From: Cercis canadensis
Taxonomy: Eukaryota; Streptophyta; Magnoliopsida; Fabales; Fabaceae
Assembly: GCA_003255065.1 (NCBI GenBank)
Contig: QAOA01000773.1
Coordinates: forward strand, 377,728 to 441,727
Reading direction: 5' to 3'
Length of the DNA: 64,000 nucleotides
Position numbers and translations under genes: made by a program. The notes beneath the pieces were generated by a model. It saw nothing but the letters and a program-made list of their open reading frames with translations, was not told the origin of the DNA and did not search any database. Below, one piece after another: positions 51,602 to 62,400 of this stretch; the stretch's first letter is position 1; each line of letters starts with the position of its first letter.

Positions 51602-52175
51602 GACAATTTGACAAAAATGGGGTATTTGGACAAATTATTTACACAAATAGAACATTATTGAAACTATTTACGTAAAAGTGGCACTTTTGATTTTTTTTAT
51701 TAATATCTGAATCAGAGTGTATCACGTTTTTGCTGGTGTAAAACGTGTATGAACTAATCACGCTTTAGGGTAATTATTCTTTAACTCGTGATCACTGTTC
51801 ACAGAATTTTCAGATGAAGTTAGACTTTTCCCAAAGCAATCACGCTTTAGCAATATGAATCACGATTTACAGGAAGGGATCCCAATTTAACAAAAAGGAG
51901 GTCACGGTTTTTGCTAAAGGGAGTCACGATTTTACTTTGAAGTGGGTCACGATTTTGCCTAAAGCGTGACCCTAAAAACATTTGGAAATGCCTTTGAAAC
52001 TTAAGCTGGTACTAGCGTGATCAGTTCATACATGTTTTACACTTGTAAAAGCGTAATCCACTCTAATTCAGATATTAATAAAAAAATCAAAAGTGTCCAT
52101 TTTACGTAAATAGTTTCAATAGTACTCTATTTGTGTAAATAGTTTGTCCAAATACTTCATTTATGTCAAATTGCC
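51602..52175. mobile_element. Mutator-like MITE with perfect 9-bp target duplication
   Basis: 574 bp with long inverted arms (about 160-180 bp each) ending GACAATTTGAC / GGCAATTTGAC. Identical 9-bp repeats ATATTCTTC flank it at 51593-51601 and 52176-52184. Long arms and a 9-bp duplication are the Mutator signature. The interior and inner arms carry about seven copies of a TCACG(A/C/G)TTT motif. There is no coding capacity. Confidence 0.82.
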
Positions 52176-52184
52176 ATATTCTTC

Positions 52185-53704
52185 CATTCTTTTTATCTGT
52201 CTTAATTCTTGATATTTGTCATTTGATACTTCAATATCCTGAAATGAAATAAAATGTATGCGCAAAGAATCTACAATAATGATTTAGAGCCATTTCTACT
52301 GTTATTTGTGAGTCTTATCAGAATGAAACTGAGAAGTGCTTTTTAACTTTACGAAGGTATTCAGCACTATCGAAAGAAATAACTTGACCAGCTACTGCCA
52401 AACAGACCTTGACAACAGCCAATAATAGATTGACAGCTAATATCAAAACAAGTGATACGGTATAACATGTTCTCAATAAGACGCTGCTCTAATAAGGGTT
52501 AAAACTTCAAATGTGTTCTAGGACTCCATAATTTGACTTAATATTCAATCATGTCTTTTTAGTGTTTTTTTATTAATTGGAGTCTTTTAACTTTCAATTT
52601 GATTTAATTATATATGTTGTCAATCCCAATTATAACACTAAGTTAGATCCTAAGGGTTTTCTTTATCACGTTGGTGTCTCATTGAATAAAGCTATTGCCA
52701 ATTTGTCATATAGCCAAGATGTTAGTCACATTATCGCTAAATTTATAGTGTTATAACGAGGGAAGTGTCTAGAATACACATTGATGAAGTAGTATATCCA
52801 TGCTGTGAAGTTTATAACTTTTGGATTGGACAAGCACAAGATATTAATGTCTGTAAGTCATTATATCAAAGTGTCTTTATTGAATTTGTACTGATACACA
52901 ACTATTGAGTTGTGCATTATAACCTTCTCCTATAACTAAGATTGACGGTTAGATCAAATTGNCATATAGCCAAGATGTTAGTCACATTATCACTAAATTT
53001 ATAGTGTTATAACTAGGGCAGTGTCTAGAATACACATTGATGAAGTAGTATATCCATGCTGCAAAGTTTATAACTTTTGGATTGGACAAGCACAAGATAT
53101 TAATGTCTGTAAGTCATTATATCAAAGTGTCTTTATTGAATTTGTACTGATACACAACTATTGAGTTGTGCATTATAACCTTCTCCTATAACTAAGATTG
53201 ACGGTTAGATCAAATTGAAAGTTAGAGGATTTCAATCCATGAAAAAAATACTATAAATACTTCATTAAAAATTTCGTGAAATTATAAGTAAGACATTTGA
53301 ACCTAAAGTCTAGTAAGTGTTTCTTTCACGTAAATTTGAAGAGTTCGGTATACATTACATCACACAAGAAAATTCCAAAGCTTATCCTCCTCATACAATG
53401 GAATTTGGGAGACAGAAGCCTCAAAAGTCATAATACATTAATATTAATCAAAGTAGGAATGATCCAATGATGTTTTAGCTTAGATCCTATTCTGCCAACT
53501 CCAAAGTTTTAGTCTTTTCAAATTTTTCCATTTAACCATGGCCGAATCCTCCAACTCTGAACTTCCTCACCCTCTTATCATCTCAGAAGATTCTGAAGAA
53601 TCACATCCAAATGATTCACTATATCCCCTCGATCATTTGGGCATCGATAATCCTTTTCACTCCTTTGGCCCTTTCATCACCCTCTTATACATTTTACATG
53701 AAAG
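52185..53704. other. Intergenic DNA with an N-junction duplication
   Basis: 52717-52961 is repeated as 52963-53217 around the N at 52962 (CATATAGCCAAGATGTTAG to GGTTAGATCAAATTG). A 60-codon open frame at 53538-53720 begins MAESSNSELPHPLIISEDSE; it looks like a gene or retroelement start but cannot be placed. Confidence 0.5.
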
Positions 53705-54108
53705 TAATTGTTCTAACTAATATTGTGTGACTCATTTTTTAGATCTTTGCAATGATACAAATTTCAAGACGTGAATCTCACTAAAACCCCTCAACGAAGG
53801 AATAGTGTAGCACTACCTAGATAACTTAGCACGCACCATAAAATATAATTGATGTTGATGTTGTTAAAAATATTTAAGTTGTCATTGCAATTGTCTTAGC
53901 ATTAGAATTCATATTATCACAAGTTTGGCCTTCTGGATCACAATATTCCAATCCAATTCTATATCTATATATCAGTATATAAAATTTGAATTCTAAGCCC
54001 CATGTTTTGCCACATGCCACAATAATTTTTAATATAAAACATTAATGAACTTATCTCATTATATTGCTATAATAAAACATTAATAGCACGTTCATATTAT
54101 CACACGTC
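53705..54108. repeat. Duplicated block a, right copy (contains upstream repeat copy 3)
   Basis: Matches 35250-35670. After ATTATCACACG the sequence goes on with TCTTGGTCACAG, showing what may have followed in the left copy before the LINE fragment arrived. Confidence 0.75.
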
Positions 54109-54264
54109 TTGGTCACAGCATCTTAGTGGCCAATTCTATGTCTATATATTTATATATGAAAATATCAAACTAAATTATGAAATTCCAAGGACTATCACAG
54201 GCACAACACGACAAAGGTTAGAGAGATGGAGTTTCTCAAAGAAGAAGCTGCTTAGGAATTTTAC

Positions 54265-54700
54265 AAACACTATACCTCGGTAATGGATTTGGAGCCGGAA
54301 AACATACTGTGAGTCGGAATAAATTTGGGAAAATTATCTAATGTTACTTTGTGTGTTGCTCATAGGGTTATCAGAGAGAAAAGTGTTAGAAATAATCAGG
54401 TTGTGATGTATGATGGAAGTTAGTTTACTATAGTTCAGAGTTAGTTTACTTNGAACAAGAAATAGCTGTTTTCAAAAACTGTTTTTAAAAACAAAAAAAA
54501 CCAAAACACTTTCAAACACACCCTATACCTCGGTAATGGATTTGGAGCCGGAAAACATACTGTGAGTCAGAATAAATTTGGGAAAATTATCTAATGCTAC
54601 TTTGTGTGTTGCTCATAGGGTTATCAGAGAGAAAAGTGTTAGAAATAATCAGGTTGTGATGTATGATGGAAGTTAGTTTACTATAGTTCAGAGTTAGTTT
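54265..54700. repeat. Direct duplication across N 54452 (probable assembly artefact)
   Basis: 54265-54451 recurs at about 54514-54700 with about three differences. The left copy stops exactly at the N. The 60 bp right after the N are not in the left copy, so this junction is slightly less simple than the others. It doubles the start of the copia 5' LTR. Confidence 0.7.
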
Positions 54701-57700
54701 ACTTCAGTTAAGAGTGGTTAAGTTTAGTTAAGTGCTTATACAGCTCAGCAGCTAATTATGGAAAGCATTTAGAATATTAAACAGAATTAGTTAGTTGTAA
54801 TCTGCTATATATATTGCACACAAATGAATATTCAATACAAGTTATAGAATTCATTTTATATTCAGATACAATTCTCTTTCCTCTCTCATGAACCCTTATC
54901 TCTGTACTTCTGCAGAATCCAGAGTGCTTCTTGAATTGCTTCCGCTCTACTCAAAGTCTTACATGGTATCAAATCTTCGAAAATGGCAGAACACACTTCA
55001 ACTTTCGTGTCTCCATCAAGGGAAACTCTGAATTCTGGAAATCCATCTTTACCGGCATTTGGTCAAACCCTCACTATCAAATTAGATCGCAGCAACTTTC
55101 TGATATGAAGGAATCAATTACTTAACATAGTAATTGCAAACGGATATGAAAATATCTTGAATGGATCTCGGGTATGTCCTGAGAAATTTCTTCAAAATTC
55201 ATCATCTACCTCTGAAAATCTCACTTTAAACCTAGATTTTGTTCTTTGGCAAAGACAAAACAGGTTAGTGATGAGTTGGATTTATGTTTCTCACTGAGCA
55301 ACTTATGGCTCGGATTATGGGTTACAATACTGCATACAAGATATGAAAATCTCTGGGAGACATATTTTCTTGTTCATCTTGAGCTCGCATCATGGAGCTA
55401 AGGCTTTAGTTGCAGACCACTCACAAAGGAAATCTTGGAATTTAGGATTACCTGGTTAAGATCAGAGGTATTTGTGACAATCTACGAGCAGTAGGTGAGA
55501 AAGTTAGTCAAGATGATCAGATAATGGCAATCTTTGATGGCTTAGGTCTAGAATACAACCCTGTTGTAGCATATGTTAGCTTTGAATCCATCTCAGTAGA
55601 AATCTTGCAAAGTCATCTACTTACTTTTGAAGGAAGACTCGAAAGACAGAAGTCAGTAGATGAACAAATCTTGATTTAAGCAAATGTAGCTCAGTTTGGT
55701 CATTACAAAGGTAAGAAAAAGTTCAATCCTAACTTTTAGAATAATTTCTATCATGGTAATACCAATTCTGTACCAAATTCATTTCTTGGCCAACAAAATC
55801 AGTCTAGCAAGCCAAAATTTGGCAACTCTGGTGGGTCTGGACAGAAACAACAATGTCAAATTTGCCATAAGATGGGACATCCTACTTCTAATTGTTGGCA
55901 TCGTTTTGATAATAATTTTCAACCAAAAGTCCCAACTGAGAATGCTTCTCAGCTGCAAGGTTATCGGGCTTTGATGGCTACCACTAGTCAAATGGAAGAC
56001 ACCCATTGGTTTCTTGATACTGGGGCAACACATCATGTCACTGTTGACTTAGGGAACTTGTCATTGCATAACCCATTTGTTGGAGATGTCAAAGTAACAG
56101 TTGGCAATGGTAAGCAACTTTCTGTCATGCATACTGGTATTACTTCCATTATTACTGCTAAGAGGCCTTTATTGCTTAATCAAGTATTACATGTGCCAAA
56201 GATAAGTGCAAATTTGGTTAGTGTTTAGAAGTTGTGTCAAGATAATGGCATTTATGTGGAATTTTATCCTATTTATTTTCTTGTGAAGGATAAAAAAACA
56301 CAAAGAAGTGCTTTTGCAAGGAAAGCTTGAGCAAGGACTCTACAAGGTCATGACTTCCTACATCTCTTCTAGCAATCAATATGTTAACACTGCAGCAGCT
56401 TATCAAACTTTTGTTTCCCCTTCACAGACCTCAAATGCTGATTTACAGCTTTGGCACAAAAGGTTATGCCATCTTTCTATTGATGCAATCAATAGGATCA
56501 TGTCTGAACATGGTTTAGCTCAATTTCATTTAAGTAAACATACAATTTGTAGTTCTTGTCAGCTGGCTAAAAGCCACAAATTGCCTTTTGTAAAGTCCAA
56601 TTCTCGAGCAATAAAGCCTTTTGAATTAGTACATGCGGATCTCTGGGGTTCTCCTTCATTTTCATCAGTTAATGGAGCTTGTTACTTCTTACTGTTTATT
56701 GATGATTATACTAGGTTCTCAAGCATTTACTTACTGCAATCCAAGAGTGATACCCTTGAAATGTTTCACAAATTCCATGCTATGGTTAAGAGACAATTTG
56801 AGTGTCAAATTAAAATCATTCAATCAAATTTTGGGAAGAAATTTGAAGCTTTTGATCATATGGTTAAAACTTTAGGAATTAAACATAGATTCTCATGTTC
56901 ATATACCCCACAAAAAAATGGTAAAGTTGAGAGAAAAAATAGGCACATAGTGGAAACAGGATTGTCTTTGCTTATTACTACAGGCATACCAACTCAATAT
57001 TGGAGCTTTGCTTTTCAAACAACAGTTCAACTCATTAACAGAATGCCAACAACAATGCTTCAGTTTAAATCTCCATATGAACTGCTCTATCATAAATCTC
57101 CTGATATCACTCAAGTCAAAGCATTTGGTTGCCTACGTTTTCCTTATCTCAGACCCTATCGCTCTCATAAACTTGAGAATAGATAAGCTATCTGTTGTTT
57201 TATGGGTCATAGTAATAAACACAAATGTTTCTTATGTCTGGATATGAGTACCAAGAAAATCTATATCTCTCATCATGTAGTTTTTGCAGAAACTGTTTTT
57301 CCTTTACTAACCATAGAATCTCTTCAATCTCAATCAGGTGTCTCAGATTGCTTTATTCCTATGTCATTCCCATCCTCCACTGAATGGTCACCTTCTCCAT
57401 CTTCTAGTCCTGGCTTGATTTCTATCTCTCCTCAGTCCTCATCTGTCTCAGGTTCACTCTCACATACTGGCTAATCCTCACCTAATGCTCCAATTGTTCC
57501 ACCAGGTTCTATTACTGATACTTCTCCTGCTGTATCACACAAATAATCAGGTTGTGATGTATGATGGAAGTTAGTTTACTTCAATTAAGAGTGGTTAAGT
57601 TTAATTAAGTGCTTATCCAGCTCAGCAGCTAATTATGGAACGCAGTTAGAATATTGAACAGAATTAGTTAGTTGTAATCTGCTATATATACTGTACACAA

Positions 57701-57906
57701 ATAAATATTCAATACAAGTTATAGAATTCATTTTATATTCAGATACTATTCTCTTTCCTCTCTCATGAACCCTTCTCTTCCATCGTCTTTTTCCTTTCTT
57801 CTTTCTTCTCTGTCAATAGCTTATCTTTGCACTTCTGCATAGTTCAACACTTCTGCAAAATCCAGAGTGCTTCTTGAATTGCTTCCGCTCTACTCAAAGT
57901 CTTACA
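54637..57906 (+). mobile_element. Ty1/copia LTR retrotransposon, incomplete and broken
   Basis: A fossil copy. The 5' LTR 54637-54963 begins TGTTAG and ends TTACA; a TGGTATCA primer site follows at 54964. The 3' LTR is recognisable from about 57542 to 57906. The 5-bp target duplication AAAAG flanks it (54632-54636 and 57907-57911). Parts seen: gag with a CCHC knuckle (about 55.85 kb), aspartic protease (LDTGATHH, about 56.0 kb) and integrase (about 56.4-57.2 kb). A reverse transcriptase/RNase H part is not recognisable. The LTRs differ at about ten of 300 aligned positions by eye, which suggests a younger insertion than the fossil virus. It has several breaks. Confidence 0.85.
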
Positions 57907-58124
57907 AAAAGCATTTGAATAAGGTAGACCAGAAAAGGCAACGCTAGATTGTCACTCATTTTAGGGTTCATATAAATGGTGTAACGCGCAAATGGTATGC
58001 CACCAGCTTCTCTAATAACCATGTATATGAATTGTTGTCTTTTAGCCAATTTTCTATGATACTATCTAATTGAATAATCTTTGATAATGACATTGAGCTA
58101 ATTAATAGTATGCGAGCATGTAAG

Positions 58125-58510
58125 GGTTAATTGACTAGAAAAATACTGGTTTTGAAAAGTATTTTACGCTTTTGGGGCTGTTTTGAAACATTTTATCAAA
58201 ATGGTACTGTTCTAAATAAAATAATCAAAGAAAAAAACAATAAAAGAAGTCCGTTGTTTGGGAGTCTTAAAGGTCCCATTGTTTGCAAAATATATTTTGG
58301 AAATTATTATGGTTGAAACTTGACATCTAATCTCTCTATTTCTCAAACAACAAGACTTTTAAAATTTCGTTATCTCTCAAATAGCGGGACCTCTTTTGTC
58401 ATTTTTTTCTTTGATTATTTTATTCAAAACATCACCATTTAAATAAAATGTTTCAAAAGTCCCAAAAATGTAAATACTTTTCAAAAGTGCATTTATATGG
58501 TGAATAAGCC
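58125..58510. mobile_element. Mutator-like MITE
   Basis: 386 bp with inverted arms of roughly 120 bp (TTTTGAAAAGTATTT, TTTTGAAACATTTTAT and AATAAAATAATCAAAGAAAA on both sides). The flanking 9-mers GCATGTAAG (58116-58124) and GTATGTGAG (58511-58519) agree at 7 of 9 positions, compatible with an aged 9-bp duplication. Non-coding. Confidence 0.6.
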
Positions 58511-58518
58511 GTATGTGA

Positions 58519-60482
58519 GATACAGGTGCCGCATATCATGAGACATGAGCTACTTTGTTAGTGTACATAAACATATTCTCAAGTTATTGTTGAAACGCAC
58601 CGTTTCGAAAGTAGTACTTGGCGTCTGCACCTGACTATGTTCATCACTCCATCAAGCTGCTCGCTGACGAAACATGAATGCCACACATTATCGAGCTTTG
58701 ATCATGTTTAGAATGTAAAGCAGAGTAGAATGTATTGAAACTTGCTGATGCTTGCTCCAGCAAAATCAGTGAGTTTAACTCATGTTTAACTTTCTGATTT
58801 CGAGATTAACTGCGTCACTACCATTCAGGAAGACGAGCCATTTGGGTTTTCTCAATCAAAATGCTCTCTTTTTATCCAATTCATTTGCGTCATTCAGTTT
58901 ACCTGAATCAAATCACCACTAACAAGAATCATTTACTGTCTCGTACCTCATTAAATCATGTGGGTTGTCCCATGAAATGGCTGTGAAAGCATCCAAAAGG
59001 TACGATTGGAAAACCCACTGGACCAAATGCAGTTCTTGATCTTCTCAAGGACTATGGATTCTCCAAATCCCAGTTAGCTGAATTTGTGAAAAGAGATCAT
59101 TTAGTGCTTGTAGCAAAACCTAAGAAGACCCTTTTTTCCAAAATTCGAGTTCTTCCATTCTATTGGGGTTTCAAGCACTGACCTGCCAAAATTTCTCATT
59201 GCTAGCTTTAAACTCTTAAGTAGGAGCTTGGAGAATTGTCTTATTCCTCGTTATGAGATCCTCAAGAGTGTACTTTGCAATGACGAGGAGCAAGGGCTTT
59301 CATCTATTTTGAGGTTAAATGTAATTTGGTTCCAAATGCGAAGATTTTGAGAAATTGTGGAGTGCCTCAAGCTTCCATCACTCTCCTGGTAACCAATTTT
59401 CCTCATACAGCATATGTGAAGCATCCAAAATTTGTGGAGCGTGTCAAGGCAGTTAAAGAAATGGGATTTGATCCTGTAAAGACATATTTTGTTTTTGCAG
59501 TACGAGTGCTTGTAAGNGATACAGGTGCCGCATATCATGAGACATGAGCTACTTTGTTAGTGCACATAAACATATTCTCAAGTTATTGTTGAAACGCACC
59601 GTTTCGAAAGTAGTACTTGGCGTCTGCGCCTGACTATCTTCATCACTCCATCAAGCTGCTCGCTGACGATTCACGAATGCCACACATTATCGAGCTTTGA
59701 TAATGTTTAGAATGTAAAGCAGAGGAGAATGTATTGAAACTTGCTCATGTTTAACTTTCTGATCTCGAGATTAACTGCGTCACTACCGTTCAGGAAGACG
59801 AGCCATTGGGGTTTTCTCAATCAAAATGCTCTCTTTTTATCCAATTCATTTGCGTCATTCAGTTTACCTGAATCAAATCACCACTAACAAGAATCATTTA
59901 CTGTCTCGTACCTCATTAAAGCATGTGGGTTGTCCCATGAAATGGCTGTGAAAGCATCCAAAAGGTACGATTGGAAAACCCACTGGACCAAATGCAGTTC
60001 TTGATCTTCTCAAGGACTATGGATTCTCCAAATCCCAGTTAGCTGAATTTGTGAAAAGAGATCCTTTGGTGCTTGTAGCAAAACCTAAGAAGACCCTTTT
60101 GCCAAAACTCGAGTTCTTCCATTCTATTGGGGTTTCAAGCACTGACCTGCCAAAATTTCTCATTAATTGCTAGCTTTAAACTCTTTAGTAGGAGCTTGGA
60201 GAATTGTCTTATTCCTCGTTATGAGATCCTCAAGAGTGTACTTCGCAATGACAAGGAGCAAGGGCTTTCATTTATTTTGAGGTTAAAAGTAATTTGGTTC
60301 CAAATGCGAAGATTTTGAGAAATTGTGGAGTGCCTCAAGCTTCCATCACTCTCCTGGTAACCAATTTTCCTCATACAGCACATGTGAAGCATCCAAAATT
60401 TGTGGAGGGTGTCAAGGCAGTTAAAGAAATGGGATTTGATCCTGTAAAGACATATTTTGTTTTTGCAGTACGAGTGCTTGTA
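58519..60482 (+). repeat. Direct duplication across N 59517 (probable assembly artefact)
   Basis: 58519-59516 and 59518-60482 are the same sequence with scattered substitutions and small indels. The left copy ends at the N (CGAGTGCTTGTAAG) and the right copy begins right after it (GATACAGGTGCC), then reads through past the same end. It is best explained as two haplotypes of one locus. Confidence 0.85.
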
Positions 60483-60570
60483 AGGATGGATAAAGCCAAG
60501 TGGGAATCAAAATTAAGGGTTTATGAGAGGTGGGGTTGGTCCCGGGATATCTCTCTTTTAGCTTTCTTTA
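58828..60570 (+). pseudogene. mTERF pseudogene A (shown twice because of N 59517)
   Basis: Relic homologous to the intact mTERF genes. Recognisable pieces are TGGGTTTTCTCAATC (the LGFLPQN region), SYLIKSCGLS-like coding and, in other frames, LRNCGVPQASITLLVTNFP and AKWESKLRVYERWGWSRDIS. The first rendering is 58828-59516 and the second 59791-60570. The frame changes several times, including a short insertion in the SSPALL region, so no full protein can be made. It is much more diverged from the two intact genes than they are from each other. Confidence 0.75.
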
Positions 60571-61015
60571 TCTTTCATTCATTCTCATCACTCAGTTTAT
60601 CTGAACCCATTGACCACCAACAACACTCTTTTACGGTATCATACCCCTGACCAAATGCCGTTCTTGATCTTCTTAAGAACCATGGATTCTCCAAAACCCA
60701 GGTAGCGAAACTTGTGGAGAAACTACCCAGAGTGCAGCTAAAGCTGAGACGAACCTTTTGCCAAAACTCAAGTTTTCCAATCTATTACTGTTTCATGCTC
60801 TGACTTGCCAGAAATCCTCATTAATAGCTCTGCTCTCTTAACTAGTAGCTTGGAGAAATCTCTTATCCCCCTTTATAGGATCCTTAAGAGTTTTCTTAGC
60901 GATGATCAGAAAGTAGTTGCAACTTTCAAACATGGGGCAATGTACTTTCATTCCAAAGATGTAATAGTGAACCAGTTTTTGGTACTAACCGTGAATGTTT
61001 TGAAAATTTGTTGAA
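60562..61015 (+). pseudogene. mTERF pseudogene B, fused onto relic A
   Basis: Directly after the WGWSRDIS motif of relic A the sequence restarts with an mTERF N-terminal region (FHSFSSLSLSEPIDHQQHSF, TVSYP). It continues through NHGFSKTQVAKLVEKLPRVQ-like coding to SSALLTSSLEKSLIPLYRIL and a stop at 61012-61014. An abrupt C-to-N junction between two paralogues is what unequal recombination in a tandem array leaves. Frame breaks are present. Confidence 0.65.
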
Positions 61016-62400
61016 ATCAGAGACACTGTTATATAAAACTTTCTGTTGGTTGTCCTGGGAAACGAGGATGTAGCATTAAGTTAAGGAGGTGAGCTATATT
61101 TTAAAATTCTTGTATATTCAGAAAACAGAAAAAGCAAGTATATGACAAAAGAGAGTATGAAAAACAAGTATTATGCTTGAAATGTTACTGTTACTAACCT
61201 TGTCTATCATAAATCATTGTTTAAGAGTATATGGTAACATTAAGTATTCATGTTGATCCTATACCTATGAGTTTTTTTATACTTTTGGCTATGAACTCAT
61301 AAGTCGTAAAGATTATTTTTAGTACCATTCGAACACAGATTATTTGATCATATACTTATGACTTGAGTACATGTTCAAATGATATAATAATCATCATGGA
61401 ATGATTAGATTGATATATAAATTTATATTCTTTCTTCATAGGTATCACTAAACGTTAATGGTTAGTCAAACTGATGATGCTATTCCATTGCTATTCTTGT
61501 TCATCATGATAAAGCCGAGTATTATTTTCTATGAATTCAAAGTTGTAGGCCAGAACATGTGTAAAACAGCTAGAAACTCTATGGTAGATGGTCTTAAATG
61601 GAGGCTCATTTTAATTTTCCTTGGAGATGAAATCTCAATATCTATTATAGCCCTAGATGCAAAGAGTGTAATGTACCATAGATAATCTGAGTGTAATACA
61701 AAAATTTTATTGCTTGATTTACCTAAAAAGATTAGAGTTAAAAAAGAATAAAAATGAGTAAAATAATGACAAAGAATAGAAATATGAATACAAAAAAATT
61801 AAATATAAATTTAAGTTTATTCTCCTTACATTTAGAATTCGAAAAACAAAATAAAAAAGTATTAAAATTTCTAAAATGATTAAAACATCTTTCGATTCTA
61901 TATAATTAACTAATTATATATAAATATAATAATTATACATATGAAGAGAAAAAACTAATTTTTTGTTTTAACTGAGAAAGCATTTCTCAGCTGCTTTCTA
62001 TATCATTTTATCTTTATTACAGATTCTCCAGAATAATAAATTCTATATTTTTAAGAATATTATCTTGGGTGCAATTTCTTTTTTCCTCGATGAGCCTCCT
62101 TGACAATGATTTTCCCAAATTAAAATTACAACTAAAATGTGTTTTTCCTTTTTAAAAAATAAAAAAAAAAAAAAACTTTCGTTCATCTGTGGCACTTCGG
62201 TGTTACCTCTTCCGCTCACTTTCTACCCTTCTGCTCTCTGCCTCTTACTAGTGAGTCACAGACAAATTCGCTTTCCTTTGTGGTGTTGTCTTAGTCTTGT
62301 ACTCTTAGCTCATTATTCATTTCAGATTCAGAATAGAACGAAGGAAGGTTTCTGTGTACTCTGAATTATTCGCAGTGAGAAGAAGTATACCACGCGGCGA
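61016..62400. other. Intergenic DNA and upstream region of mTERF copy 2
   Basis: From 61605 it matches the upstream region of mTERF copy 1 (36345 onward), but with an extra stretch of about 120 bp near 61920-62040 that copy 1 lacks. No other gene seen. Confidence 0.6.

Larger units (their letters stand above)
54226..58070 (+). pseudogene. FAR1/FHY3-like DNA-binding-domain relic, split by a copia element
   Basis: The left part (54226-54636, partly doubled around N 54452) has MEFLKEEAA then EFYKHY and, in another frame, GFGAGKHTVSRNKFGKII and GYQRE. The right part, after the copia element (57907-58070), continues with ATLDCHS and RVHINGVTRKWYATSFSNNH. These are the spaced C/C/H elements and the W-Y-x-TSF pattern of the FAR1 DNA-binding domain, found in FHY3/FAR1 regulators and the Mutator-like transposases they derive from. 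Stops and frame changes make it a relic. I cannot tell whether it came from a host FRS gene or a MULE. Confidence 0.55.

Noticed and set aside
51720-51970. CRISPR-like or satellite array (TCACGNTTT repeats)
   Set aside because: Spacing and units are irregular and the stretch lies wholly between MITE arms with a 9-bp target duplication; this is a plant nuclear genome.
53538-53720. 60-codon frame starting MAESSNSELPHP as a gag or gene start
   Set aside because: The start is suggestive, but nothing downstream continues it, and block a begins right after. Not enough to name.
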